64,000 nucleotides of DNA from Apophysomyces variabilis (lineage: Eukaryota > Mucoromycota > Mucoromycetes > Mucorales > Mucoraceae), in assembly GCA_002749535.1 (NCBI GenBank), contig MZZL01000380.1, positions 997,584 through 1,061,583 of the forward strand, given 5' to 3'. Position 1 is the first letter of the stretch, and each line of letters starts with the position of its first letter. Positions 48,929 through 61,034 of this stretch are shown here, one piece after another. Under the pieces are notes generated by a model, which was not told the origin of the DNA, ran no database searches, and saw only the letters and a list, made by a program, of their open reading frames with translations. The position numbers and the translations under genes were made by a program.

Positions 48929-50088
48929 ATTAAATTTATCTGATGAAAGCCCAGCCGAGCAGACTTTATCAGTCTTTTATAATCGATGTGAAACAAAACA
49001 ATGGATGAATTACTTCATATTATGCAATTGTTTTTTCGTTTGACAGAAACAAATTAAAGCATATTTTGCTCACTTTTTGACCACGCGACTTATTGCGTCA
49101 AAAATTGAATACCCGTCAAAATGCAGAAAAAACTCTCCTTCCCTTTAGGTGTGACACCTTCTATTCGCCCATTTCAAAGTGGGAAGGACCCTTGCGCTCA
49201 TTCCGACCATTTTCCGCTTTGCTTTTTTTCATTTCGAGCTTTTGATGGATACGGAGTCTTAATGACCACTTTAATGATGACTCAAGCTAAATCATTCGTG
49301 TACAACCCAACATTTTGCCCAGCAAAACAGAGGGCAAAGCCAAATTGCGCATTCTATTGGTTGAGATTCCATTTCATTTCTGACCTTGTAAAAATAAGCA
49401 AAACAATTAGCAGCAAATGAGAGGATATAGGTTGATTTTGCACGATACCAATTACCTACCTATTTTCGTATCAACGGAGAAAAGACGCTTTTTACTGTAC
49501 GGAACAAATGCAATAAGCAAACGAAAAGAAAAGAAATAAACACGTTTGGATGAAGGAGTTTGGATGTTGTCCGATCACCATAACGTGGCTTTCGCTTTGT
49601 GTAACACAAGCGCTGGGCAATTTCACCGCCATGACAATGGACATCATGCCTTCGTGTCACCCCAACGGATTGTATGCTTCTCTATGCTTTTTCCCTTTCC
49701 CCTTGACAACCTTTTCATTTTCATTGATAATTCGTACTTTTTATTTTGGAAAGAGGATAATAACAATAAAATGAAAAGGAAAATCAAAAATAAGAACTTT
49801 TTTTCATAACCTCGGATTTTTTTTCCATGACGACATGGGTAAAGAAATTTGGAACAAGTTATGTACAACGGAAAAACCCAGCAAGCAGGCACGAAAAAAG
49901 AGAAAGAAGAGGAAGTATACATGAGGTGAACGAACAAAAAAAGAGACCCGCTTGCGTAGTATGTCTCCTGGAAAAACACAAGAGGTAAATATGGGAGCAG
50001 CGCTGACAAGTGTGCTTGGGTTAAGAGGACGAAGAGAGAGCGTAAGTATACAATATACAGGATTACTTTTCCTTTTTTCTGGTTTTCT
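48929..50088. other. Intergenic region between metallothionein and SFP1 genes
   Basis: Upstream of the metallothionein gene and 3' flank of the SFP1-like gene. ORFs here (for example 49121-49420 on the plus strand and 49644-50153 on the minus strand) are low-complexity and lack domains. No gene is supported. Confidence 0.5.
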
Positions 50089-51420
50089 TCAAAAAAGAGA
50101 GGAAAGTAAGGTATCGGAAAGCCCCGGTGAATCCACAGGAGAAGCTGGCTCACTTATCTGGAGGTTTGAAGAAGAACCACTAAAGAGGGAGGATCCAAAT
50201 GCAGCCAGGGTGTGGTTGAGAACTGCCATATGCGAGTGTTCGATATGGTACTTCAAACCATTCAAGTTCTTGTACCGTTTGCCGCAATCGCCGATCGTGC
50301 ATTGATAAGGTTTAGAAGCAACATTTTCATTTTCATCCGATACAAGATTGCAATGACCATGCTGGTTATGATATTTCAACCCGTTTGGATTCTTGTAGGC
50401 CTTGTCGCATCCAGGAACTGGGCATTTGTAGGGCTTATCGGCATGGATATCTAAAAAAAAGGGACTGCGTTTATATAAATGTGGATTTGGCATGTGAAAG
50501 ACTAAAAAAAAAAAGAGACGAGATACATACTCATATTTGCTGTGGCCAGTAGAGCACCTGCTTGAGCCAGGAAATCTCCATCCGTCAAAATGCCACTTGG
50601 TGTAGGAATGTCACCGTTAGCAACCAATGCAAGTTTCTTAACAGCCGACTGTGTTAAGAGATCCAGCGCATTCGTTGTATTGCTGGAAATCTGTGTATAG
50701 GATCGTTTCTTGCCAGATGACTTTTTAGTCGTCGAAGCCGCAGCACCGGCAGCAGCAGCAGCATCTTCATCCACAAGACCACCGTGGATATCGCCGTTGT
50801 GATCGTTAAAACCACAGGAAGTGGATGCGGGAACTGTTAGCGTTGCAGGGGATGCCGTTCCAGTTGTGTTGTACAGATCAGAAAGATAGGCGGCCGCCTT
50901 CTTCTTGAGGGTGTGAATGTCACTACCACTCGTGGTTGTACTTGACGACAGAAGGTCGTCAGTCAAGGTGGGGCTGCTGGGTGCGGTAGTGGGGCTATCA
51001 GATGAAAAGCTCAGGGAGGTAGGCGACCAAGGTCCTGCGGAATCATCATCATAAAGACTGCCATCATCGTCTTCCAATCGAACATGGCACTCTTCATAGT
51101 GTTGCAATAGATCATGAAGATCGTTCAGGATCAACCCACAACAAGCAAAATCACGGCAAAAACTTGCTTCTAATTCACTCGATTCAAAGGTATCCTTAAC
51201 GTCTGTCTGAGGCTGACAGAGTTGAAAATCATACGAACTGTTTTTTGTTTGGATGATTATTTTCTTTAGTTTTTGGCAACAAGAGGAACGGAGAATGCAT
51301 TTCATTCAACTGCATTGCTTTGTTTTGTTTCTGGGCAAAGCAACAAGAAAGAAAGAAAAGGAAAAAGATGAAAACTTACTCAAATTGTATGTCTTGCTTT
51401 GGCACGGTGATAGTACTCAT
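50089..51420 (-). CDS. SFP1: SFP1-like C2H2 zinc-finger transcription factor
   Basis: Sfp1 controls ribosome biogenesis and cell size in response to nutrients and TOR. Exons 51420..51380, 51237..50531 and 50450..50089 encode 369 residues. An N-terminal degenerate finger, FCRDFACCGLILNDLHDLLQ followed by HYEECHV, is the split-finger signature. The C-terminus has two C2H2 fingers (YKCPVPGCDKAYKNPNGLKY..., YQCTIGDCGKRYKNLNGLKY...) with the long spacing seen in Sfp1. The middle is Ser/Thr/Ala-rich, with KKSSGKKRSY as a likely nuclear signal. All finger Cys and His are present. The start at 51420 gives a short first exon, MSTITVPKQDIQF, joined by GTAAGT. In this window it sits among several translation genes, but there is no evidence they are its targets. 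Confidence 0.92.
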
Positions 51421-54205
51421 CCGCCGAAACGAAGTGTATTCAATTGGCACAGGCATGTTGAGAATGGGATTCAATCAAATATATATGTATATATGAGAGA
51501 AAGAGATAGAGAAAGATGGGAGAATGCCAAGTAAAATCGAAAGGGTTCTCGTGTGTAATGAGTAGGTAGAAAGGGGGGACCGTGTGTGCCAAAGCTTTGG
51601 GCAGGAAAAGGAAAGGGAAAAGAGTGAGGGATGATATGGCAACTTTATATATAACCAGCAAGGCAAGTGAAAGGGAAAAGCAAAAAAAAAGCCGGTGCCA
51701 CCGAGCGTTGCACAAAAAGGGTGCCGGAATCTCAAATTGAGACAGCCCTTCCACACCCGAGTCTGATCCCAATTTCGGAAACAAGAAATATGTCAAAAAT
51801 ATAAACAAAAAAGAAGGAATGAAATAAAAAGAAAACACATCCTCATATAAGCATGTTGTTTCCTAATTAAAATGGCAGCAATCAAGACACCATGCAAGTG
51901 TCTTCTTTCCATGTAAATTTCGTGTTATTCGTGCGACGTTAACCAAAGCAATAGCTATCTCCAGAGAAATAGAACTTCGATGGGGACATCGCTAGCTGAG
52001 ATTCAAAATGTATACAAGCGGAGAATCCTGGTCTGACACGATAACACACAACCGAACCTTAGTCGCATGAAAAGCAAGGCTTAGTATGGTACGTGGGAGA
52101 GAGAGAGAGAGACTGGCAAGACAGACATAGAGATAAAGTAACATCTATCGTCCTAGTGATGATAGTCAATCCCGTATCACCCCCATTGTTTCATCTCAGT
52201 TGAACAACACATACACACATACACATCGATAGACACACACGCTAGGAAAAGCTACCCTCTATCCATAATCATTGGCTAAGTTTGTCGCCATTTCCTTTCT
52301 TTTTGAACTATGCTTTGTGATAATCGCCCTGTTCCAGAATTTTTACAACCAAGTTTTCATCCAATCTATATAACCTTGCGTTGTTTTGAACCTTGAGTTC
52401 CTATCCTCTATCTCTATTTCCCCCGTTCTCCGCTTTCTTTTTTTTTTTTACGTTTTGCTTTACCGACCTATTAGGGTGAAAGACGGGCTGAAAGCCTTTT
52501 TTCTCTAATTGCTTTTCTTGCTCCGATTTAAAAGAGAGAGTTAGAGGAAAAGTGAGGTCAAGTAAGTTTGGATGTAATACTTCAGTAGCTTGTCATTTCC
52601 TACTCATCTGGGCAAGGCTTTCTGTTTGGTTGGGTTAGATTAGTTCATGCACGCACCTATTTCGTTTCTACTTTTTAACGAAACCTTTTTTTCTTTATGA
52701 CATCATTTTACTACACGTTTTCCATTACCAGGAGAAGTTCAGTGTAGCCTTGAGTTCCTCTTTATATATATATCTTCCTTTTCCAATGTGAGATATGTAT
52801 ATCTGATTGAAAGGTACAATCAGCACAAGTGAAGACTTGTCAACGACGGAATAAGTTACCTTGTTCAAGAGGACTAAAAAGGGAAAAACACTATTCATCA
52901 CATGAATCACCATGCTATGCAGTTCCCACCACTAATCACTTTTAAAGAAAAGCAGATAGTTCGGCATTGCTCGATTAAGCTTTTCCAAAGCCCCCCTTAT
53001 TTTCCCCGCTTCCCTTCCCCTCTCCTCCTCCTCCCCCAAAAATGATCGATCATGATGGTACATCCCAAATGACATACACATACCTTTGTGCGTATTTTAC
53101 TTTATGCATATGAGCTAGCCCTAGCGATGGAGGAAAAGGAGAATATTTTGTCATCCACGTCCTTGCTACATTACAAACCTTTTTCTTTTAGGGAAGAACT
53201 GCAATTATTGTTTGATCCATCATCCCGTGTAACAACTGTACACGTGATGCGTTTACCATGGCACCATCGCTCAAATCGCTGTCAAAGAAACGAAAAGGAA
53301 AAATAAAAAGCCTCGGGTGGGATCTGCTATGTGGCTTGACCATCACGACGCTTTGCTTTCATTTCATTTTGCAGTCTTGCCTTTCCCTTGCTCCCCCTTC
53401 CACCCGCTTACTTCCACAAAGACTTGACCAATGGATATCGTTGTGACACATGGACAATCATTGACGCAAAATACCAATGAGCTTGTACGACCTTTTAACA
53501 GTAGTATTTCTTGTAATTCCTTTTTCATGGAAGTAAAAAGACAAAAGAAAAAGCGCTATTCGTCATTTTTTTTAAAAAAAAAAAATAACAAAAGAGAAGT
53601 TCTCACAGTTTGTTCATATGCAGAGTGTGAGTGAACAGGACCGTTCTGTTTCTTTTGCATGCAAGTTAAACTGTGTGTAATCGCAAAACGGCGACTTAAT
53701 TTTAGCAATGGCGCACACACGTCGAAGGGGAACCTCAAAAATTACAGAAAAGTGCGAGTTCTCGGCTTTTGCTTCTGTCTCAATGTACGCAATATCAGCA
53801 CTATAATTAAAAGCAAAACATATGAGCAGATATTATCGCATGGTGCTAAACTATTTCCTATCTCAAATCCATCATGTGGTGTCATACAAGATGAACTTTC
53901 ATCCTATGAAACTAGCAAGCAAGCTCTTTGCGGTCCTTGAAGAAGTAGCATGACATGTCAACTCCGAATTGCAAAAAATGTCATGGGGCCAACAAGCGCG
54001 GTAGATCAAAATACACACCTTCGAATCTGTCTCTCTTTCTTTTCCACGACAGGATTATCTATTTCAACATAACATAAAGAAAAAAAGTTCATTTTAAAGG
54101 GAACACGTCACCCAGTACTATCCAATTACGTTCTGACGATGCCTCCTGTCTGTCTCTCTCTCTGTCTCTTTTGTTTTCATTTACAAGGAAAAAGAAAATA
54201 GAACA
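51421..54205. other. 2.8-kb upstream region of the SFP1-like gene
   Basis: Long purine/pyrimidine-biased DNA, including (GA)n at 52096-52112 and CT-rich tracts near 52400-52445 and 54145-54170. No gene is seen; ORFs are low-complexity. It probably holds an extended promoter and leader for the SFP1-like regulator, a layout that recurs upstream of the bHLH gene. Confidence 0.45.
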
Positions 54206-55387
54206 CTATGACTGTTGCTGCGAATTGTTGGATTCAGAGTGACTGTGGTCTTGATGAAGTGCTGCAGAACATAGCTTAGAAAGAAGGGCAAACTTGGAAC
54301 GCTCTTCATCCTCAGCAGATTCAGTAGCAACCGCAGGAGCACTCGAAGCGCCGGATGTGCTTGGAACAGGTGTCATCGGTTCGGACTTGACTTGAGAATC
54401 ATGTTCTTTTTTGGCTTCAGGAGTTGATCGTTGTCCTTGTTGTTGCTGTTGCTGTTGCTGATGATGATAATGCATCTGCGCGTTTTCTGGACTAAAAGGT
54501 CCACCTGCGAATGGACGCGGATGCTGCATCATGCCGTTGAAATGTTGTTGAGTAACAGCTGAAGGTGGATACGACTGTTGTTGCTGTTGCTGTTGTTGTT
54601 GTTGCTGCTGCTGCTGCTGATCACTGCTGCCGTTGCCATTGGCGTTGTTGTTGTTATCTCCAGAAACTAACACGGGATAGCCCATGGGAGGATAACTGAC
54701 GACGTAAGACTGTGGCATCATTTGATCCTTGTGATACGCTGCGTAATGTCCATAAGGATCATAATGCTGACCATACTGATTCAGATTGCTAGGGTAACCA
54801 TACGGAATAGGTGGAGCACGCAAGGCAGCTTGTGCATAAGGGCCTTGCGAAGGTTGCGGTTGCTGTCCTTCGTTATGTCCGTTCGGTCTATCGTCTAGTC
54901 TATCGGTTCAGTTTTCTTTTCGCGTATTTTCTAGAGTTTCCTTTTTTCTCACCCAGCTTTTGTCTGCGCTTGTATGGACCACGTTTAATCCCCTTTTTGC
55001 GCTCTTTTCTGACGGAATTAACACAAGTATCTGCGATACCGTATTTTATACAGCGCGGACAAGGTCTTGCATCATCACATTTTTTGCAGGCTTTTTGACA
55101 GTTTGCTACATAATAACGGGCCAGGTGAATACAAGACAAAAAAAAAGAAAGGCAAAAAGTGAAAAGGAGGCGACAGACGACAACTTACTGCATGCATTTT
55201 TTACTTGCTTGCGTTTGGGTCGTGGGTGACCAGCTCCTTCGGGAAGATCGGGATGATGCAACGGTGGTAAACCATGGTTCATGATGGGCTGTGGATTAGC
55301 AGTATTCATGATAGAGGAGGAGTTGGCTGTGGTGGCTGGCGTATCCGACAACGGATGCGCCGGGGCTTGATATGGATAGTACGACAT
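54206..55387 (-). CDS. Zn(II)2Cys6 fungal transcription factor
   Basis: Exons 55387..55189, 55105..54953 and 54894..54206 encode 346 residues. The Zn2Cys6 cluster spans an intron and reads KNAC|TNCQKACKKCDDARPC followed by PRCIKYGIADTC, then a strongly basic linker VRKERKKGIKRGPYKRRQK. The cluster has all six Cys in CX2CX6C...CX2CX6C spacing. The N-terminal 60 residues are Pro/Ser/His-rich. The C-terminal half is Tyr/Pro-rich with a CAG/CAA-coded polyQ run (54574-54619) and a second polyQ, typical of activation domains. There is no fungal-specific middle homology domain (MHR), so it is a short, cluster-only regulator. It shares a 154-bp divergent promoter with Gemin7. Confidence 0.92.
54574..54619 (-). 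repeat. CAA/CAG trinucleotide repeat encoding polyglutamine
   Basis: A mixed CAA/CAG tract within the Zn2Cys6 regulator codes for about 16 glutamines. A second, shorter polyQ is encoded at about 54438-54460. Mixed codons suggest selection for the peptide and relative stability. Confidence 0.85.
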
Positions 55388-55541
55388 AACGATATTACAA
55401 TACGTAAAAAAGCGACCCCAAAGGGAAAGTTGGCGAACTTCCCAAAACGTCAAAGAACGAAAGAAAAAAAAATTCACCAAAAAATTGAAAAAAAGCAAAA
55501 GGAAAAAAGAAAAGCCACCACAGCAGTTGTTTCTTAACGCC
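55388..55541. promoter_or_regulatory. Compact divergent promoter
   Basis: Only 154 bp separate the ATG codons of the Zn2Cys6 regulator (minus) and Gemin7 (plus). The sequence is A-rich on the plus strand with several AAAAAAG runs and no clear TATA box. Both genes probably share one nucleosome-free region. Confidence 0.5.
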
Positions 55542-55790
55542 ATGACCGAACCTCAAGAAACCTTACGAAGCAGATACCTACAGTTATGCCTTCATATAAC
55601 CAAGGCACTTCCGAAAGCTGTGTTTGATTTACATGACAACATTCGTGTCCAAGGACATCTACGAGCAACTGACTCCGAAAATCATCGTTTCAGAGTCGAT
55701 GATCTGGAAACCAGCATGGGCACTTATCCACGTGCCGTTCTACGAGGATCCGATATAAGAACCATCCAGTTTGACGTCAAACAAAACTAA
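55542..55790 (+). CDS. Gemin7 (SMN complex Sm-like subunit)
   Basis: A single-exon, 82-residue protein with an Sm-like fold. It aligns by pattern with Gemin7 of the SMN complex, which pairs with Gemin6 to help load Sm proteins on spliceosomal snRNAs. Key blocks are RSRYLQLCLHITKALPKAVF (helix and first strand), DNIRVQGHLRATDSENHRFR (Sm1-like strands) and LETSMGTYPRAVLRGSDIRT with IQFDV (Sm2-like). Length is shorter than human Gemin7 (131), lacking its N-terminal extension. The start is the only ATG before the domain. Presence of this gene fits an intron-rich early-diverging fungus; budding yeast lacks it. Confidence 0.85.
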   Translation: MTEPQETLRSRYLQLCLHITKALPKAVFDLHDNIRVQGHLRATDSENHRFRVDDLETSMGTYPRAVLRGSDIRTIQFDVKQN

Positions 55791-56257
55791 GTATAAACGT
55801 CTATTTAGCCTGAGAGGTTTTGCTGTGTTTATAACCGGCCCCGCTCTATGGTTTCCCAGAGTGCCCGCCTGAATCGCTCTCAGATATCTGAATCTACCCA
55901 ATCTTTTTTTTTCTATTACCGCACAAACGGGGCCTGCTTCCTTATTACCGAACTTTGTTACAGAAAAAGTAGCTTAATTACAGTAAAAGTGCATAGAATG
56001 CATACACTTTGAGAAATAAACAAAACGATAACACGTAAAATAGTATATATAGCGACCGAATATTAGCAAAGCGAGAATTGAGTCGGGAAAAGTAAAAAGG
56101 CGTACGTATGTACAGTAGTGAAACTTGTCTAAGTGTACTGTTCCAACTTTCTAAGCAACGGTATCCGAATATCAACGCTAGTCCTTGTCTTTATTCACAC
56201 CACGTAAGAACCTATGGTCATATATTTCAGTACAATGATAAACCCAATCGACTTGGC
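55791..56257. other. Intergenic region between convergent Gemin7 and LCL3 genes
   Basis: 467 bp. It contains a GC-rich patch at 55836-55856 that partly repeats one at 43031-43056. No gene is seen. Confidence 0.5.
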
Positions 56258-57293
56258 TTACTTGGCTTTATGATCCCCCGGTGAAACAAAAGATTTTTTT
56301 GACCAGATACCTAGGCGACGGCGTCTTTGGATAAGAGTGAGTGTTCACCATGATAATAACTCGTTCTGTCTTACTTGGCCTTTTCCTGAACTTTCTCAAG
56401 CGTACTTGACATGCCACCATACTCGGCCCCTTGGGCAACGTAAATGCTTGCAAGTCCTGCCCGCAACATTTCAACAGAGACGTTTTTGGACAGGAAAAAC
56501 GGCGGTTTCCGGACATTCACCATGGCCACCTTCTCCACATTAATATATGCAAATCAAAATAGAGAAGACAATCTCAATCTTACCGCACGACCATAATGAT
56601 CTCGTTTCAGAAGTTGCACTTTAACATGACGGCCGTGTACCATATCTGTTAAGAATTGCTTGGATTCGCTTGAAAATGGCTGCGCGGGCATACCAAAATG
56701 GGCACCCTTTTCATTGTAAACCAGCGGTTTATTTAAATCTTTCCGATCTTGTTGTCCGTCGCAATAGAGGAAAAATAATACCCTACCTCCGGAGCATCCA
56801 CTCCCGCTAACCGAACCATGATCGTTTGCTTTGCCAATTCTGCATTTGCATCAATTTCGCTTTTTAGTTCTGTTCTTGAAGCGTGGATGGCCCTAGTTTT
56901 GCCCATGTTTTATATACCTTTCTTCGCTGTAGGTATTTTTCGCCATAATCCCCAACCCAATCCAGGGGTATGATACAATCTGAAATTGTCACTGTCACCT
57001 ACGGATATGACTTTGCCGCGTATCACTTGACGTCTTGTAAATGCTTCAGGAGGGATATGAGCAGCGGTAGGGTATCTTTTCCCCACAATGAATTTGTAAA
57101 AGGCAAGGCCAAGCGGCACGCCGAGTAGCAAGCCTAGCCCTACCGGTCTCCATAAGGCTAGTATGACAGTATCAGCAAAACTATCGTCCTTGCCTTGGCA
57201 ATGCACATGTCGACCAAACAGATGGCGAAAATTGATAGGTTTATGGTCTTGTGGAGGAGTTCTCTCTTCACTTCGCTCTTGGCGCTCGGTCAT
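56258..57293 (-). CDS. LCL3: LCL3-type membrane-anchored SNase-like endonuclease
   Basis: A staphylococcal-nuclease-fold protein of the fungal LCL3 family, thought to be a mitochondrial membrane nuclease. Exons 57293..56918, 56869..56787, 56706..56584, 56529..56375 and 56324..56258 encode 267 residues. One transmembrane helix (VGLGLLLGVPLGLAFYKFIV, about residues 50-70) precedes the nuclease domain. This carries KVISVGDSDNFRLYHTPG, IMVRLAGVDAPE (catalytic Arg and Asp), HFGMPAQPFSSESKQFL, KRDHYGRA, and a C-terminal LASIYVAQGAEYGGMSSTLE with KRRRLGIW-type end RRRLGIWSKKSFVSPGDHKA. The pattern and length match the family. The exon 2 acceptor (AACAG) was chosen because it alone keeps frame into KSEIDANAELAKQTI. 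Confidence 0.92.
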
Positions 57294-58585
57294 GTTGGGT
57301 TAGGCAACCCAGCTTTGGAATGCAGAGAAAGAAAACCGTCCTCGAAGCACCTTTGTGCGGTAATCTGAACCCTGAGACTCGTCTGGGAGTCAAAAAGTTT
57401 CCTTTCGGAGTTGCCACATGCATCTTGAGCATCGTCATGTTAAACATGGCATTCATAGTACTGCGAACTCCAGGCACTGCTACTTTAGATCCAATCCACT
57501 TGTACTTGAAACTTGATACTGCGGAAGTGTCACACGGTTAAATCATAATCCAAGCGTTAGCTATACTGATACTCTGCTGCTTTTAACGGAAGAATGAATC
57601 AGCCAATGGAAGAGAATCAGAAAAGACGCAGACGGTTTTGTTTCTTTGCAGACGCATTGTATCTATAGGTTTCCGGTGCTATGTTGCTAATGCAACCTAC
57701 TCACTTCACTTATCGATCGAGCGTTAGAAGATTCTAAACAGTGCATTAGGCTTATACTATGATTATTCGTTATCATCCAACCTTGCTATATTCTTTAACA
57801 GATGCAGCAAGCATTAAATTAAAGCATTTCAGAGTTGCTGTAGATAGAGCACATATTATACATGAAAACGTTCATAATTCGCATAGTTAATTACTGACAT
57901 TGGATATGGGTATACACAGTAAAGGCTACATCATTTCTTTCTCTTTTGGTTATGTTATCCGTTGCAGTTTCTGCTTTTCCTACAGTTTTAATGGATGAAT
58001 GTATTGAGTAGAGAGAATCATGACCGTAAAAGACCTTCAAGTCTCTATAGATCATCGATTAGACGCCATTGCGATGTTTCTGTTGTACCTTATCATGTAG
58101 CAAATGCTTCTAGTACTATTTTACGCTTTTTATAAAGTAGATCCTGCAGGTTCAATGCAAACAGAAGATTTCCATATATAGCCTTACTGGGATGTGGCTT
58201 GAAGCTACTGCGTCATCACACTGCTATGAAAAATAATTTTTGTGGGTGTGAAGTCAGGCGGCAAAAAGCGCAACACAGGCCGGGCAATCCGAGAAAAAAA
58301 TTGGGATTACAAAGGTAAGCCGACAGTCTACCTTTTGCTTGGGGGCAAAAAGTACTTCTTTTCTGCCTTTTCTTTCTGTATCACTCTATTTCTTTTGTCT
58401 GTATTAATATGGTTGAATCATCTTTCTTCTTCTATAATGCCAGCTTACATAGAAAAGAATCATTCGGCGCTCTTTTCTCAATTTACCTAAATGACATCTC
58501 AAATAAACAACAACGAAAGCTCCTCTTCTGCTCAGGTTGGATAAGCAACAATAATATGCAGCATTCATCTAAGCATCGAATATAG
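57294..58585. other. Divergent region between LCL3 and GLTSCR1-domain genes
   Basis: 1.3 kb without a supportable gene. A plus ORF at about 57320-57541 has one hydrophobic stretch and an ATG but overlaps the LCL3 leader and has no recognised domain, so I leave it out. The remainder is AT-rich. Confidence 0.45.
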
Positions 58586-60140
58586 ATGCCCTCCACAACA
58601 GAATCCATCACTGGTGCTCCAGATGAGGAAATCATTACTCAACTGACTCTGGCGGGTTTGAAGGTCTTAATGGTCCGCAAACGGGATCAGATCATTTATA
58701 AGCTACCTGATAACATGTCTGTCTCCTCTATCGGCGAAGAACAACGCAAATTATTACTATCCGAAATACAAGCTCTACATGCAGCTACTATGGCAGCTGC
58801 GGCAAAGGCAAACACAACCACTAAAATTGGATCCGAAGCAAAAACAATCGCCCCAAAGCAGAATGGATTTGCAGCACCGTTGCCATCCGCATCAACAGCT
58901 GAAGCTGATGCCTTAAAGGAAACAGCGAGAAAGTTAAGGGAAGAGTTGGAACAGCAGCAATTGAAAAGTCAACATGATGGAGGAAACTACGTACTTCAAT
59001 CCATGCCTGAAATTAAGACTACTCGTAAATACGTCAAAACTGGGAAATACTCCAAAAAACGTCTCCAGCAACAACAGGTTCAACAACAGTCTCTTTCACA
59101 GCAACAACTTCTAGCTCTCCAACAATCATTACAAGCCGCATCCACCCTAACAGTCCCTAACAGTCCAGCACAACCCAATCCGCTAAAACCACTTGCATTT
59201 CCAACAAGTCAGTTACCATCACTTCCCGTTTTAACGAAACGTCTTCCAGAAGAAGAGGCGCATCAACTAGAGGTTAAAAGAAGGTTGTGGTCCAGCTGTA
59301 CTCCTTCTGCCGATGTCTTTTTACTCATTGTGTATGTGTAGATTTATTGAATCTCTGGATGCAGATAAACAAGCTGTCACTCGCCCAAACTATTTCACCC
59401 CGTTCCAGTCCACTGAAGACGCCATTAATCGCTTGCTCCCGTATCACATCTATCAATACCCGAAAGGAGACCTCGATGCAAACAAAATACCACTAGACCG
59501 TCAAGGTTAGTAGAATGATAATGACGAATACATAGCAGATATTTAATCTGAAATTTTTAGATAATGCTATGCTTGATTTGTTCAAATGTCAAACTGAAAT
59601 GTTTGCAAAGCATGCTGCAGTATCTAAAGCATTAAGCAAAGTATGGACTATTTGGCAAGTGAAGTGTCGTCGATACTAACTTGATATAGAATGCGAACTC
59701 TACTTCTTTGCAAATTTCTCTTGAAAAGCAGTTATTGGCAGAGCAGCGCCAGCGATTAACGGAAGAACAGACCAGAGTTGCAGCTGAACAGGCAGCACAG
59801 CATCAAGAGATGCTTCGACTTCAAGCAGAACAAGCAAGACAAGCAGCCGACGCACAAGGGGCGCCTGTATCGTCACAACCTATGCCAGGTAGATGAAACG
59901 GACCGAAAGAAAACAAAAATACACGTTTCTGTTCGACTTTTCTGTTTAACTGGTATTATACTAGCAACTAGTTATGCAAACGGTCTTGCACAAGCCAATG
60001 CAATATTACAGAACCCACAGTTCGCGAGTCAGTACAGTCAACTGAGTCCGGACCTACAACAACAACTACTTCGAAATCGAGAGCAGTTGAAAGCGCTGAT
60101 TGAACAGCATAGCAAAGACAACAACACGTTTGCAAGATGA
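58586..60140 (+). CDS. GLTSCR1-domain protein, putative SWI/SNF-type remodeller subunit
   Basis: Exons 58586..59283, 59342..59505, 59561..59640, 59690..59888 and 59965..60140 encode 438 residues. The GLTSCR1 domain is split by the first intron: EEAHQLEVKRRFIESLDADK, then RPNYFTPFQSTEDAINRLLP with YHIYQYPKGDLD, the conserved core of BICRA/BICRAL (non-canonical BAF). A Gln-rich coiled coil (AEQRQRLTEEQTRVAAEQAA) follows. The N-terminus resembles other fungal members (a degenerate helical segment, Lys/Gln-rich linker, polyQ). Nuclear chromatin remodelling is inferred from animal orthologues. The last exon ends in a helical Gln-rich tail (LSPDLQQQLLRNREQLKALI). Confidence 0.85.
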
Positions 60141-61034
60141 ATAATGTAAATAGCTATCTGAAAACCCCTTGCATTCAGCTCTACTTAATAAGATACTGTA
60201 TTTTTCCGACGTAATTTCACGATGCATGTATTCAATGCCACAACGAGTGAATTCAGTGTCGTTCGCTTCTCTTCCACTACAATCAAATAGATCGAAAAAA
60301 TGAAAGCAATATCCAAACCTCTATAAGACGCCTCTAGGGTCTACAACCAGGAACATGACATATCTAACGCTCTTAATGATGTATCACCTTAGGAAATCAA
60401 ACTTTTCATTATCGAAATTCGACATCTACTGTGAGTCATCGAGATGCCTTATTTGCAAAAAATATCAGTAAAGGGTTCCATATGTATGGCTGCACTTGTA
60501 ATAAGATGGGTACGATAGCCGACAGATCATTGGAATCAATATGACTTATTACTGTCAAGCTCAGTTTTCTAAACACGCTGAGTAAATTCGCAAGATGCGA
60601 CTTTAGTTTTTGGAAATAAAGTACGTAGAGCATGATTCGAGCATGATATTTAACACGGAAAAAGAGAAGGTATCTCGATTTCAGCGGAAACCTATTCGCT
60701 TAGTCCCTAGTTGTTTTTGGATAAGCTTCAGATTTTGTAGGAAAAAGCTTGCAGATACCAGCGAGCTTAGACAGCGCTTCAAACCTCTGCTTTATTTCAA
60801 GCATGAAACCATCAGTAAAGCCATGATCAAACCTACTGCACACTGTACTTGTATCTGCTATGCTGGCTGCCTGGACTAAGTTGCAGTGTAAAGATACAAG
60901 GTCACTAAGCATTACGGTCCGTTCAGTGCTGTAACAAGTTGAAGTTCCGCAAGTCTGTCCCTTTCACTTCTCATCAGAGCCGAGTCACAACACCTTCATT
61001 CCCTTCGCTTTTCGACTTGAATAAAGCTCGATCA
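60141..61034. other. Intergenic region upstream of UXT
   Basis: No supported gene. The UXT frame is open upstream to 60939, but an ATG there is not needed for the domain, so I start at 61035. Short ORFs at 60610-60912 on both strands overlap each other. Confidence 0.5.

Noticed and set aside
57251..57541. Plus ORF overlapping the LCL3 start
   Set aside because: Overlaps the conserved LCL3 N-terminus and leader; no recognisable domain.
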